Source of the DNA: CAYOHR01 sp964512145
GTDB taxonomy: Bacteria > Bacteroidota > Bacteroidia > Flavobacteriales_G > JALEGO01
Direction: 5' to 3'
DNA length: 5,951 nucleotides
Assembly (NCBI GenBank): GCA_964512145.1
Contig: CAZEIM010000075.1
Location: 1 to 5,951 of the forward strand
The number at the start of each line of letters is the position of its first letter. Positions within the stretch are counted from its first letter, which is position 1. The notes under the pieces are model-generated. The model did no database searches and had not been told where the DNA came from. It was given only the letters and a program-made list of their open reading frames with translations. Of the stretch, positions 1-5,951 are shown piece after piece. The translations under genes were made by a program, and so were the position numbers.

Positions 1-1113
1 GCCGTAAATACCCGATTATTACTAAAAAACAAATTGGAGGGAATTGGTTGGTTTACCTACGAAACATTAAAAAGAATAACTCAACAACATCCTGAACATG
101 AGTTTATTTTCATTTTCGACAGGAAATATGACAGTGATTTTATTTTTTCATCGAATATAACTCCTGTAGTTATTATGCCTCAATCGAGGCATCCTTTGCT
201 TTGGTACATTTATTTCGAATATAGCATCCCTTATATTTTAAAAAAGTACAAAGCCGATATATTTCTTTCGCCTGACGGTTGGATATCATTAAATACAAAT
301 GTTAAAACCCTTACCGTTATTCACGACATAAATTTTGAACATTTTCCTCACTTTTTCAGTCCGTTAGTAAGAAAATATCTTTTATATTACTTCCATCGCT
401 TTGCTGCTAAGGCTGATAGAATAGCCACGGTATCGGAATATACTAAAAAAGATATTATTAATGTTTACGGTATTAATTCCGAAAAGATAGATGTAGTATA
501 TAACGGGGCTAATTCCTCTTACAAAGCTATTGATGAAATTGAAAAACAGGAAGTAAGGAGAAAATATACAAATGGAGAAGATTTTTTTATTTTTATAGGA
601 GCTTTTAATCCAAGAAAAAATCTTCCCAACTTATTCAGAGCTTTTGATAAGTTTAAAGAGAAAACACAAAAAGGAACAAAACTTGTTTTAGTTGGAGATA
701 AAAAATACTGGAATGGTGAAAATGTTGAAGTTTATAATGAGATGAAATATAAAGAAGATGTAATTTTTACAGGTCGTTTAGCCCCCGAAAAATTAAATTC
801 CCTATTATCCTCTTCATTAGCTTTGTGTTATGTTTCTATATTTGAAGGGTTTGGCATACCTATAATTGAGGCTTTTCATGCCGAAACTGCCGTAATAACT
901 GCTAATGTTAGTTCAATGCCGGAAATTGCTGGAGATGCGGCTTATTATGCATCACCCGATAATCCTGACGAAATTGCTGATGCAATGAAAGAAATTGCCG
1001 AAAATACTGCTTTAAGAGAAAGATTGATAGAAAAGGGAAGAACACAAAGACAGCTTTTCAGTTGGGATAAAACAGCTTCAAGTTTATGGAAGTCAATTGA
1101 AAAATTATTTTGA
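1..1113 (+). CDS. GT4-type glycosyltransferase, 5'-truncated by window edge
   Basis: Retaining GT-B glycosyltransferase that probably moves a sugar from a nucleotide-sugar donor onto a growing surface glycan at the cytoplasmic face of the membrane; donor and acceptor cannot be told. The frame is open from base 1 (reads AVNTRLLLKNK), which looks like the first beta strand of the N-terminal Rossmann domain, so only a few residues are missing and the true start lies left of the window. The TTG at 34 is an internal Leu codon, not the start. 370 codons are visible. Numbering from base 1: the N-terminal loop EGIGWFTYETLKRI is at about 13-26, HDIN and TVSEYTKKDI in the middle, IGAFNPRKNL opens the C-terminal domain at about 199, and FEGFGIPIIEA carries the E-x7-E donor-site pair (codons at 844 and 868). 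It ends inside the tail of the convergent methyltransferase gene. The family is sure; the specific role is not. Confidence 0.93.
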   Translation, partial: AVNTRLLLKNKLEGIGWFTYETLKRITQQHPEHEFIFIFDRKYDSDFIFSSNITPVVIMPQSRHPLLWYIYFEYSIPYILKKYKADIFLSPDGWISLNTNVKTLTVIHDINFEHFPHFFSPLVRKYLLYYFHRFAAKADRIATVSEYTKKDIINVYGINSEKIDVVYNGANSSYKAIDEIEKQEVRRKYTNGEDFFIFIGAFNPRKNLPNLFRAFDKFKEKTQKGTKLVLVGDKKYWNGENVEVYNEMKYKEDVIFTGRLAPEKLNSLLSSSLALCYVSIFEGFGIPIIEAFHAETAVITANVSSMPEIAGDAAYYASPDNPDEIADAMKEIAENTALRERLIEKGRTQRQLFSWDKTASSLWKSIEKLF

Positions 1114-1833
1114 AATTTTTGACGCAATAAAATAATATTCTTTATTGCAGTTATAAATTTCTTCAAAACTATCGAGAGTTAAAGGATTTTTCTTATTTAA
1201 CCAGCCTTTCAGCGTGTTTATTTTCATATTTTTATCTTCAAAGAAATTAAAAATATCTTTTGGACTGGTATTATAAAAATCGCTGGCACCTTTCCCAAAT
1301 TCAAATATTACAATAGGTTTGAAACTCTCGATTACTTTTTTTGCTCCATTAAGAACTTTCATTTCAGCGCCCTCAACATCAATTTTTATAAAATCGATTT
1401 TTTGATTTGTCCCGATAATCTCGTCGAGAGTAATTGTTTTAACTGTAATTTCTTCAATATCAGGGTTCGAAATTAAATATTTTCTTTTTAGAAAACCGCT
1501 GTATGCAGGTGCATTTTTTACGTAATTGAATTTTGTTTCGCCAATTTCGTCTGAAAGAGCAAATGAAAAAATATGATTTTTATCTCCATATTTTTGTTTA
1601 AGTAACTTATAGTAAAAAGGTATTGGTTCAAATGCATAATGCCCGCCATTTGGAGCCTGTTTAAGGAATAAAGAAAAAATTTCTCCTTTATGGCACCCTA
1701 TATCAATGCAAATTGAGTTGCTTTTGATTGTTTTTTTGATTATTTTCTTTGTTAACCTGTCGTATAAAAGGTTTTTTGTGAGATCAAGATGTAGAAAATT
1801 CAAAACTTCTCTTAAATAGTATTTTAGTTGCAT
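1105..1833 (-). CDS. FkbM family SAM-dependent methyltransferase
   Basis: Class I, S-adenosylmethionine-dependent methyltransferase of the FkbM family (242 residues), which usually O-methylates sugars or small-molecule hydroxyls. The SAM-binding motif I is CIDIGCHKGE (about 42-51), with an acidic residue after strand 2 in YAFEPIP (66-72). The family hallmark DFIKIDVEGAEMKVLNGA lies at 147-164. The N-terminal 40 residues are basic and helical with no signal peptide, so the protein should be cytoplasmic. The ATG at 1833 leaves full family length and no better start is visible. The gene lies 25 bases downstream of murB on the same strand and probably shares its transcript. Its stop overlaps the end of the facing glycosyltransferase gene by 9 bases. 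A role in methylating a glycan made by neighbouring glycosyltransferases is an inference from position only; the acceptor is unknown. Confidence 0.92.
   Translation of the reverse strand: MQLKYYLREVLNFLHLDLTKNLLYDRLTKKIIKKTIKSNSICIDIGCHKGEIFSLFLKQAPNGGHYAFEPIPFYYKLLKQKYGDKNHIFSFALSDEIGETKFNYVKNAPAYSGFLKRKYLISNPDIEEITVKTITLDEIIGTNQKIDFIKIDVEGAEMKVLNGAKKVIESFKPIVIFEFGKGASDFYNTSPKDIFNFFEDKNMKINTLKGWLNKKNPLTLDSFEEIYNCNKEYYFIASKISK
1124..1148. repeat. 8-bp inverted repeat at the convergent gene junction
   Basis: Perfect arms GCAATAAA (1124-1131) and TTTATTGC (1141-1148) flank a 9-base loop. The repeat begins 10 bases past the stop of the + strand glycosyltransferase and lies inside the last codons of the - strand methyltransferase. 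It could be a weak hairpin that slows read-through between the convergent genes. However, only 2 of 8 pairs per arm are G-C and no T-run follows on either strand, so it is not a canonical intrinsic terminator. It may be chance in AT-rich DNA. Confidence 0.3.
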
Positions 1834-1858
1834 TTGCTTTTATTATTATAAAATTATC

Positions 1859-2869
1859 TTAGTAGATATTTACTTCAGGTTCAATAAGAACATTAAATTT
1901 ATCATAAACTGATTTTTGGATGGCTCTTGAAAGTTTCAATATTTCATTTCCGCTTGCATTACCTTTGTTGATAAGAACAAGAGCTTGTTTTTCGTGTACA
2001 GCGGCATTTCCAATATTTTTACCTTTCCAACCGCATTGTTCTATAAGCCATCCTGCAGCTAATTTATATCCATTATTACTTTTAAAAGCTTTTATATCTG
2101 GATGTTTTTCTTTTATTTTTTCGTATTCATTAATGTTTACAAACGGATTTTTAAAGAAACTGCCTGCATTGCCTATAATTTTCGGGTCTGGTAGTTTTTC
2201 GGCACGAATGTCGGCAATTACAGTTTTGATATTTAATAGGTTAATGTTTAAATTTCTTTTGTTTAACTCATTTTTTACATCGCCATAATCTATTGAAAAC
2301 TTATGATTTATGTTTAATTTATAAGTTACATCGGTAATATAATATTTATTTTTAAGTTTATTTTTAAAAATACTGTTTCTGTATCCAAATTCGCAATCTT
2401 TATTATTAAATATTCTGTATTCACCGGTATCAATATTAATTGCACCAACATTTAGTAATACGTCTTTTACCTCACTGCCGTAAGCTCCAATGTTTTGAAC
2501 GGGGCTTGCACCAATTGTCCCTGGAATTGAAACAAGATTTTCAACTCCACTCCAGTTGTTTTCAACACAATAGTTTACAAAATTGTCCCAGTTTTCACCT
2601 GAATTAACTTTAATTATAACCTCATTTTCATTTATAACTGGGGTGCTGTATCCTTTGATTTTATTAAGAATTATTAAGCCGTCGAAATTCTCTGTAAAAA
2701 GAATATTACTGCCTTCTCCAAGAACTAAAAAACGGTTTTCTTTAAAAATTGGGTCTTTTAGAAGAATTTTAAGCTCTTCGACGGTATTAATAATAGTGAA
2801 AAATTTACTTTTTACATCAATTTTAAAGGTGTTGTATTCTAGTAAAGATTGATTTTTCGATATAATCAT
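1859..2869 (-). CDS. murB: UDP-N-acetylenolpyruvoylglucosamine reductase MurB
   Basis: Cytoplasmic FAD enzyme that reduces UDP-GlcNAc-enolpyruvate to UDP-N-acetylmuramate with NADPH, the second committed step of peptidoglycan synthesis. Length is 336 residues, close to the longer type I (E. coli-like, 342 residues) form. The FAD-binding segment includes LVLGEGSNILF (48-58) and the strongly conserved SIPGTIGASPVQNIGAYG (114-131). Catalytic residues are all in place: Arg164 in FGYRNSIFK, the proton-donating Ser237 in GNAGSFFKNP, and the C-terminal Glu of IEPEV (330-332). KLAAGWLIEQCGWKGK (269-284) is also typical of the family. The ATG at 2869 gives the standard N-terminus with LLEYNTFKID. It is first in a likely two-gene unit with the FkbM methyltransferase and has its own candidate promoter in the 60-base gap upstream, so it need not depend on the DUF5063 transcript. 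No sign of damage. Confidence 0.98.
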   Translation of the reverse strand: MIISKNQSLLEYNTFKIDVKSKFFTIINTVEELKILLKDPIFKENRFLVLGEGSNILFTENFDGLIILNKIKGYSTPVINENEVIIKVNSGENWDNFVNYCVENNWSGVENLVSIPGTIGASPVQNIGAYGSEVKDVLLNVGAINIDTGEYRIFNNKDCEFGYRNSIFKNKLKNKYYITDVTYKLNINHKFSIDYGDVKNELNKRNLNINLLNIKTVIADIRAEKLPDPKIIGNAGSFFKNPFVNINEYEKIKEKHPDIKAFKSNNGYKLAAGWLIEQCGWKGKNIGNAAVHEKQALVLINKGNASGNEILKLSRAIQKSVYDKFNVLIEPEVNIY

Positions 2870-2898
2870 TATTTTGATTAGTTAGCGTTTCCTTGGTG

Positions 2899-2927
2899 CA
2901 AAATTAGCATTAATACTTAAACAGAAA
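2899..2927 (-). promoter_or_regulatory. candidate Bacteroidota-type promoter for murB
   Basis: On the - strand the 60-base gap ahead of murB contains TAATTTTG (2906 to 2899), an exact match to the Bacteroidota -7 consensus TAnnTTTG. A partial -33 match, TTTC (2927 to 2924), lies 17 bases upstream; the consensus is TTTG at about 19 bases. Transcription would start about 20-25 bases before the murB ATG. AAGGAA (2894 to 2889) lies 19 bases before the ATG, too far to act as an ordinary ribosome binding site. The -7 match is seen; promoter activity is inferred. Confidence 0.45.
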
Positions 2928-2929
2928 GT

Positions 2930-3451
2930 TTAAAAATCGATATTATTTTTATAAATCCACAAGTGCATAAACTTATGTACTTCTAAAATTCTGAAACCCC
3001 AGTGAGACGCAAAAAGTTCTTTTATCTCAAAAACGGCATTTTCGCGTGCAGCTTTTGTATTTTTCTGATATAACAGTATAAAATCTTTCATGTCTTGATA
3101 AACATCTGCAAGAAATTCAGATAATGAAATTTTGATTCTACTGTTTTCTTCTTGTTCGTAATAATTTACTATCCATTGTTCGTCATCTTTACCTAGTTTA
3201 TTACGGGTATCATTAAATATTGTTTGCCAGTTTTCTTCTGTAACAAATCTTTCGTTTGCCTCAGGATATTCAACATCAACTATCGGTAAAGTGCAACCTT
3301 TTATATAGAGTAATGGCAATAATTTTTGCAGATAAGAAATAATGTCTTCTTTACTGTAGTTTTCAATTTTTTCCATAAAAAGGCAATATTCATTAGCAAC
3401 CGTTAGCATTTCGATTACATTTTTTGAGACAGCAGGTTCGTTGTTATTCAT
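2930..3451 (-). CDS. DUF5063 domain-containing protein
   Basis: Small, acidic, mostly helical protein of 173 residues that I recognise as a DUF5063 protein, a family common in Bacteroidota with no established function. Family-like segments are VIEMLTVANEYCLFMEKIE (12-30), LQKLLPLLYIKG (41-52), RFVTEENW (68-75), and the most typical part, SLSEFLADVYQDMKDFILLY (109-128), followed by FASHWGFRILEVHKFMHLWI (147-166). There is no signal peptide or membrane segment, so it should be cytoplasmic. I place the start at the ATG at 3451; the frame also allows a TTG three codons earlier (3460), but the ATG gives the compact overlap ATGAATAA with the stop of the upstream gene and needs no rare start. That 8-base overlap suggests translational coupling with the 478-residue protein. 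No catalytic motif can be pointed to. Family assignment is from memory of the motif pattern. Confidence 0.82.
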   Translation of the reverse strand: MNNNEPAVSKNVIEMLTVANEYCLFMEKIENYSKEDIISYLQKLLPLLYIKGCTLPIVDVEYPEANERFVTEENWQTIFNDTRNKLGKDDEQWIVNYYEQEENSRIKISLSEFLADVYQDMKDFILLYQKNTKAARENAVFEIKELFASHWGFRILEVHKFMHLWIYKNNIDF

Positions 3452-4880
3452 AATATCCAAATAGATTTTTATTTTTTATTTGATCTTCAATGTATTTAGG
3501 TACCATACTTTCCCATCCTTTCTGTTTGTTTCTAATCATATTTAGAACTAAGTGAGGATAGGTGCGAATAAATTCCTTTTTTACATTTTTTATATCGACA
3601 ATAATTTCGTTTTTTGTTAAGTGCAAAAATAAATACTTTATTTGTTCCGGTATATTAATATTTTTTAGAGTGAGCATTTCATTTGTTTTTTCATCAACTG
3701 AGGGATATATATACATTTTCATGTTTTTTACGAATAATCTTCCAAAAGCTTCAATAATACCTCCTTTAAGATTTTCGTAATATTTTTCATCAATAACATT
3801 TAAAAATGTGTGCATTCCAATAATAATTCGAAGATTTAGGATTTTAAAATTCGACAGATATGAAACTAATTTGTAGTACTCTTTAAAATTGGAAATCATT
3901 ACATTTTGTCCCATACCATTAAGGATATCTACTCTGTCTAAAAAATCTCTTTCATGAAAGCTGCCGTCTTCTAAGAGATTATTAAGAGTTATTTCACACA
4001 AAGCAATAGTATTGTTTTTATCATAATAACTTTCTTTTTTAAACATAGCATAACTGCTTTTAAGCATATCGAAACCAAGATATGTAATAGGTCTGAAACT
4101 TCCTCTGAAAGCCAAAACATTTTTCTTATAAACCATATCCGATGGTTCAAAAACATTTCCATACCTATCGAACATTGTAGCCTGAGCCATTCCGTTTTTT
4201 ACGAGTTGAACGCTTAAAAGGCGATTGTCAATATAATTTAATTGAGGTCCATTCATTTTAATCATAGTAATTTCTATTCGGTCTCTCGATAAATTATCCA
4301 TAAGAGAGTTTAGAAAATTGTTTGGATTATCGTAATAATAAAAACAAGCATGAATTAAGTTAACTCCAAGAATCCCAAGAGTGTTTTGTTGAAGCAGATT
4401 ATCATTTTCGAGCAATGAAACATGAATTATAACTTCATTTGGAGGATTGTCGGGTTTTAATTGAAATTTTACTCCAAGCCAACCTCTTGCATCATTGTTT
4501 TTCTGAAAGTTAAGAGCAACAACAGTGTTGGCAAATACAAAAAAACATGTAGATTCTTCTCGCTTTTCTTTCAAAACACTTATCAATTCTTCGTATTCAA
4601 TATTAAGCATTTTCCTGAGTCTATCCTGAGAAACATATCGTTCTTTTTTGCCATTACAATATAAATAATCGCTATAAGCCATATCATAAGCCGAAATTGT
4701 TTTAGCTATGGTACCCGATGCTCCTCCAGCCTTGAAAAAATTTACGGCAACTTCCTGTCCTCCGCCTATTTCAGCTATTGTACCATAAAACCTTTTATCC
4801 AAATTTATTAATAATGCTTTGCGAGTCGTGCTTAATATTTCTCTTTCCATATCCTTATAATTTTTTTCTCTTTTATACAT
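3444..4880 (-). CDS. conserved protein of unknown function, 478 residues
   Basis: I cannot assign a function. The most conserved-looking part is near the N-terminus: FYGTIAEIGGGQEVAVNFF (31-49), then AGGASGTIAKTISAYDM (51-67). Later come ARGWLGVKFQ and PPNEVIIHVSLLEND (131-160), LGILGVNLIHACFYYY (168-183), FRGSFRPITYLGFDML (258-273) and GRLFVKNMKMYIYPSVDE (380-397). From memory, similar proteins occur in other Bacteroidota and in cyanobacteria, sometimes under names such as TonB-dependent receptor or nicotinate-nucleotide adenylyltransferase. Neither name is supported here: there is no signal peptide, plug or barrel signature, and no HxGH nucleotidyltransferase motif. The protein looks soluble and cytoplasmic. 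The ATG at 4880 is used; ATG 4850 (Met11) would also keep the conserved block, which starts around residue 21. Its stop overlaps the DUF5063 start. It faces the M23 peptidase gene across a 121-base region with two inverted repeats. Confidence 0.9.
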   Translation of the reverse strand: MYKREKNYKDMEREILSTTRKALLINLDKRFYGTIAEIGGGQEVAVNFFKAGGASGTIAKTISAYDMAYSDYLYCNGKKERYVSQDRLRKMLNIEYEELISVLKEKREESTCFFVFANTVVALNFQKNNDARGWLGVKFQLKPDNPPNEVIIHVSLLENDNLLQQNTLGILGVNLIHACFYYYDNPNNFLNSLMDNLSRDRIEITMIKMNGPQLNYIDNRLLSVQLVKNGMAQATMFDRYGNVFEPSDMVYKKNVLAFRGSFRPITYLGFDMLKSSYAMFKKESYYDKNNTIALCEITLNNLLEDGSFHERDFLDRVDILNGMGQNVMISNFKEYYKLVSYLSNFKILNLRIIIGMHTFLNVIDEKYYENLKGGIIEAFGRLFVKNMKMYIYPSVDEKTNEMLTLKNINIPEQIKYLFLHLTKNEIIVDIKNVKKEFIRTYPHLVLNMIRNKQKGWESMVPKYIEDQIKNKNLFGYYE

Positions 4881-4882
4881 AA

Positions 4883-4895
4883 CACTTAATAAGTG
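4883..4895. repeat. short inverted repeat, possible operator half of a pair
   Basis: CACTT (4883-4887) and AAGTG (4891-4895) are perfect 5-base arms around AAT. It lies three bases from the ATG of the 478-residue gene, so in mRNA it would sit in the leader next to the start codon. It shares the string ACTTAAT and an AAGT arm with the larger palindrome at 4903-4929, which raises the chance that both are sites for one DNA-binding protein. Taken alone, five-base arms are easily chance. Confidence 0.3.
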
Positions 4896-4902
4896 AGTTT
4901 GT

Positions 4903-4929
4903 TAAAAAAACTTAATTTAAGTTTTTTTA
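4903..4929. repeat. 27-base perfect palindrome with 13-base arms
   Basis: The arms TAAAAAAACTTAA (4903-4915) and TTAAGTTTTTTTA (4917-4929) are perfect complements around a single central T. It lies between two divergent genes, 22 bases from the ATG at 4880 and 72 bases before the ATG at 5002. As DNA it would suit a dimeric regulator, and it covers a candidate - strand -7 element. As RNA it would form an AU hairpin with a U-run, but no gene ends here, so a terminator role makes little sense. Seen directly; its role is inferred. Confidence 0.5.
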
Positions 4930-4986
4930 GGATATTTTGTTTTTTTTATTATTTTTTTATATATTAATTTGCATATCGTAATCGGA

Positions 4987-4992
4987 AAGGAA
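4987..4992 (+). promoter_or_regulatory. Shine-Dalgarno-like site for the M23 peptidase gene
   Basis: AAGGAA lies nine bases before the ATG at 5002, a workable spacing. It is the only start in the window with a recognisable Shine-Dalgarno-like sequence at proper distance; the other visible starts have none. It supports the ATG at 5002 as the true start, as does the signal peptide that begins there. Confidence 0.45.
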
Positions 4993-5001
4993 CAATATTT
5001 A

Positions 5002-5951
5002 ATGAAGTTAGTATATAGATTTTTACTCGGTTTTTTAATTTTTATCACAGCTACAACAGCTTTGTCAGCTCAAACGAATGATATTTCGTTTGAAAATCAA
5101 TATATTTCAAATGATAGTATGTTGCTTGCTATGAGAATAGAAAAAACCGGAAAAGCTATCAGCGAAAACATTAAAATAACAAACTCCAATGCAATTCCTG
5201 CTTATAGCTTATACGGCGGCAAATGGTACAATACCGATGTAAAGATAAGTTCCGACAGATTGTTCGACAAAAACGAAACATACGTTTTGCCTTTGATGAA
5301 TGAAAATGAAAACAATTTTGTTTTCCCATATCAAGGCAAGGTAATTTCTCCATTTGGATACAGAGGCGGAAGAGTTCATACAGGTACCGATATTAAACTA
5401 AATCTTAATGATGAAGTTTACGCTGCTTTCGACGGAGTGGTAAGAATGGCAAAACGCTACAGCGGTTACGGTAATATTGTAGTTATAAGACATTACAACG
5501 GGCTTGAATCAGTTTATAGTCATTTAAATAAAATAAAAGTAAACGTTAATCAACGCGTTAGTGCCGGCGATGTAGTAGGTTTAGGAGGAAGAACCGGAAG
5601 AGCTACAACATGTCATCTCCATTTTGAACTACGATTTTTGGGAAATCCGTTTAATGCTGAAAAACTTCTTGATTTTGAAAATTTTAAACTAAAAAGTGAT
5701 ACATTAATAATTGATAAAAATACTTTCTTAAAGTCGAAAAAATTCATTTACAAGAAGAATAAAAAAGGTAAAAGAGTTAAAGTTTATATTAATGACGATT
5801 CAGAAAATGAATTTAAATCGAATTTAAATTCAGAAGAAAACAAAAATGTATTTACTTACTCCGATTTCAAGAGCGATACTTCTTCATTTAAGGTTGAGGA
5901 AGTTGAAACAAAATCAGTAGAAAATACAAAAATAACTAATACTGAAAAGAA
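5002..5951 (+). CDS. secreted M23 family metallopeptidase (LytM-type), 3'-truncated by window edge
   Basis: Zinc endopeptidase expected to cut peptide cross-links in peptidoglycan outside the inner membrane. The ATG at 5002 opens a frame that stays open to the window end: 316 full codons, no stop. Residues 1-23 form a signal peptide (basic start, hydrophobic core FLLGFLIFITATTA, cleavage likely after LSA before QTND). Residues 24-105 are a short N-terminal region with the PAYSLYGGKWYNTDV stretch seen in Bacteroidota relatives. The peptidase domain spans about 108-225. Zinc ligands should be His126 and Asp130 (HTGTD) and His207 (HLHFE); His174 (YSHL) and His205 complete the active site by analogy with LytM. 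All are intact, so this is a likely active enzyme and not a degenerate activator. After residue 230 comes a linker with a very basic patch (KSKKFIYKKNKKGKRVK, 244-260), then Asn/Ser/Glu/Lys-rich sequence. No LysM is seen before the edge. Confidence 0.95.
   Translation, partial: MKLVYRFLLGFLIFITATTALSAQTNDISFENQYISNDSMLLAMRIEKTGKAISENIKITNSNAIPAYSLYGGKWYNTDVKISSDRLFDKNETYVLPLMNENENNFVFPYQGKVISPFGYRGGRVHTGTDIKLNLNDEVYAAFDGVVRMAKRYSGYGNIVVIRHYNGLESVYSHLNKIKVNVNQRVSAGDVVGLGGRTGRATTCHLHFELRFLGNPFNAEKLLDFENFKLKSDTLIIDKNTFLKSKKFIYKKNKKGKRVKVYINDDSENEFKSNLNSEENKNVFTYSDFKSDTSSFKVEEVETKSVENTKITNTEK

Larger units (their letters stand above)
4881..5001. promoter_or_regulatory. divergent intergenic region between the 478-residue gene and the M23 peptidase gene
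   Basis: This 121-base non-coding gap must hold the start signals for both divergent genes. It is extremely AT-rich, with an A7 tract (4904-4910) and T tracts at 4922-4928, 4940-4947 and 4952-4958. For the + strand, TTAATTTG (4964-4971) is a one-mismatch -7 element, with TTTG at 4936-4939; the 24-base spacer is longer than usual. For the - strand, TAAGTTTT (4914 to 4907) is a one-mismatch -7 element with no visible -33 partner. That element sits inside the larger palindrome. Promoter positions are weak inferences. Confidence 0.5.

Noticed and set aside
34..36. TTG as the start codon of the glycosyltransferase
   Set aside because: The frame is open to base 1 and the residues before it (AVNTRLLLKNK) match the normal first strand of a GT4 N-terminal domain, so the start is outside the window.
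945..1166. Open frame of 73 codons on the - strand
   Set aside because: It lies antisense to the conserved end of the glycosyltransferase and overlaps the methyltransferase gene in another frame; no domain or motif.
1920..2288. Open frame of 122 codons on the + strand
   Set aside because: Antisense to the catalytic part of murB; its Phe/Leu/Ser-rich product is what reading AT-rich coding DNA backwards gives.
2583..2852. Open frame of 89 codons on the + strand
   Set aside because: Antisense to the N-terminal part of murB, with no start signal or recognisable motif.
2917..2933. Inverted repeat TTAAAC/GTTTAA at the end of the DUF5063 gene, as a terminator
   Set aside because: Six AT-rich pairs spanning the stop codon, with no T-run after it on the - strand; too weak to call.
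3452..3460. TTG start at 3460 for the DUF5063 gene
   Set aside because: An ATG three codons later (3451) is a stronger start and gives a compact stop-start overlap; nothing supports the TTG.
3562..3780. Open frame of 72 codons on the + strand
   Set aside because: Fully antisense to the 478-residue gene; Phe/Ile-rich with no independent support.
4461..4664. Open frame of 67 codons on the + strand
   Set aside because: Fully antisense to the 478-residue gene, with no motif.
3444..4880. TonB-dependent receptor or nicotinate-nucleotide adenylyltransferase as the product name
   Set aside because: No signal peptide, plug or beta-barrel pattern, and no HxGH nucleotidyltransferase motif near the N-terminus.
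4903..4929. The large palindrome as an intrinsic terminator
   Set aside because: Both flanking genes start here and neither ends, so there is no transcript to terminate; an operator or leader element is more sensible.
5171..5353. Open frame of 60 codons on the - strand, rich in Cys and Arg
   Set aside because: Antisense to the N-terminal part of the M23 peptidase gene; the Cys codons mirror sense-strand codons and form no zinc-finger spacing.

Overview
The window is AT-rich (about 30% G+C judged by eye) and reads as ordinary chromosome from a member of the Bacteroidota, most likely class Bacteroidia. Support comes from the style of the MurB, M23 peptidase and DUF5063 proteins, the near absence of Shine-Dalgarno sequences, and one promoter element matching the Bacteroidota -7 consensus TAnnTTTG. 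I see no rRNA, tRNA, CRISPR array, insertion sequence or phage gene. The coding density is very high, and no gene-free stretch exceeds about 120 bases.

Layout: a glycosyltransferase of the GT4 type enters from the left edge on the + strand (start outside the window). It meets, tail to tail with a 9-base overlap, an FkbM-type methyltransferase on the - strand. Upstream of that methyltransferase, also on the - strand, lie murB (25 bases away, probably co-transcribed), then a DUF5063 protein, then a 478-residue conserved protein of unknown function whose 3' end overlaps the DUF5063 start by 8 bases. A 121-base divergent intergenic region holding two related inverted repeats separates this - strand block from a + strand secreted M23 peptidase, which runs off the right edge.

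How the genes fit together: murB (cytoplasmic peptidoglycan precursor synthesis) and the M23 peptidase (peptidoglycan hydrolysis outside the inner membrane) give a cell-envelope flavour. The glycosyltransferase and FkbM methyltransferase would fit surface polysaccharide or glycan synthesis. The 478-residue protein and DUF5063 protein form a tightly coupled pair whose job cannot be read from sequence. I did not find a convincing new multi-gene system. The points most worth a second look are that coupled pair and the paired palindromes in front of it.
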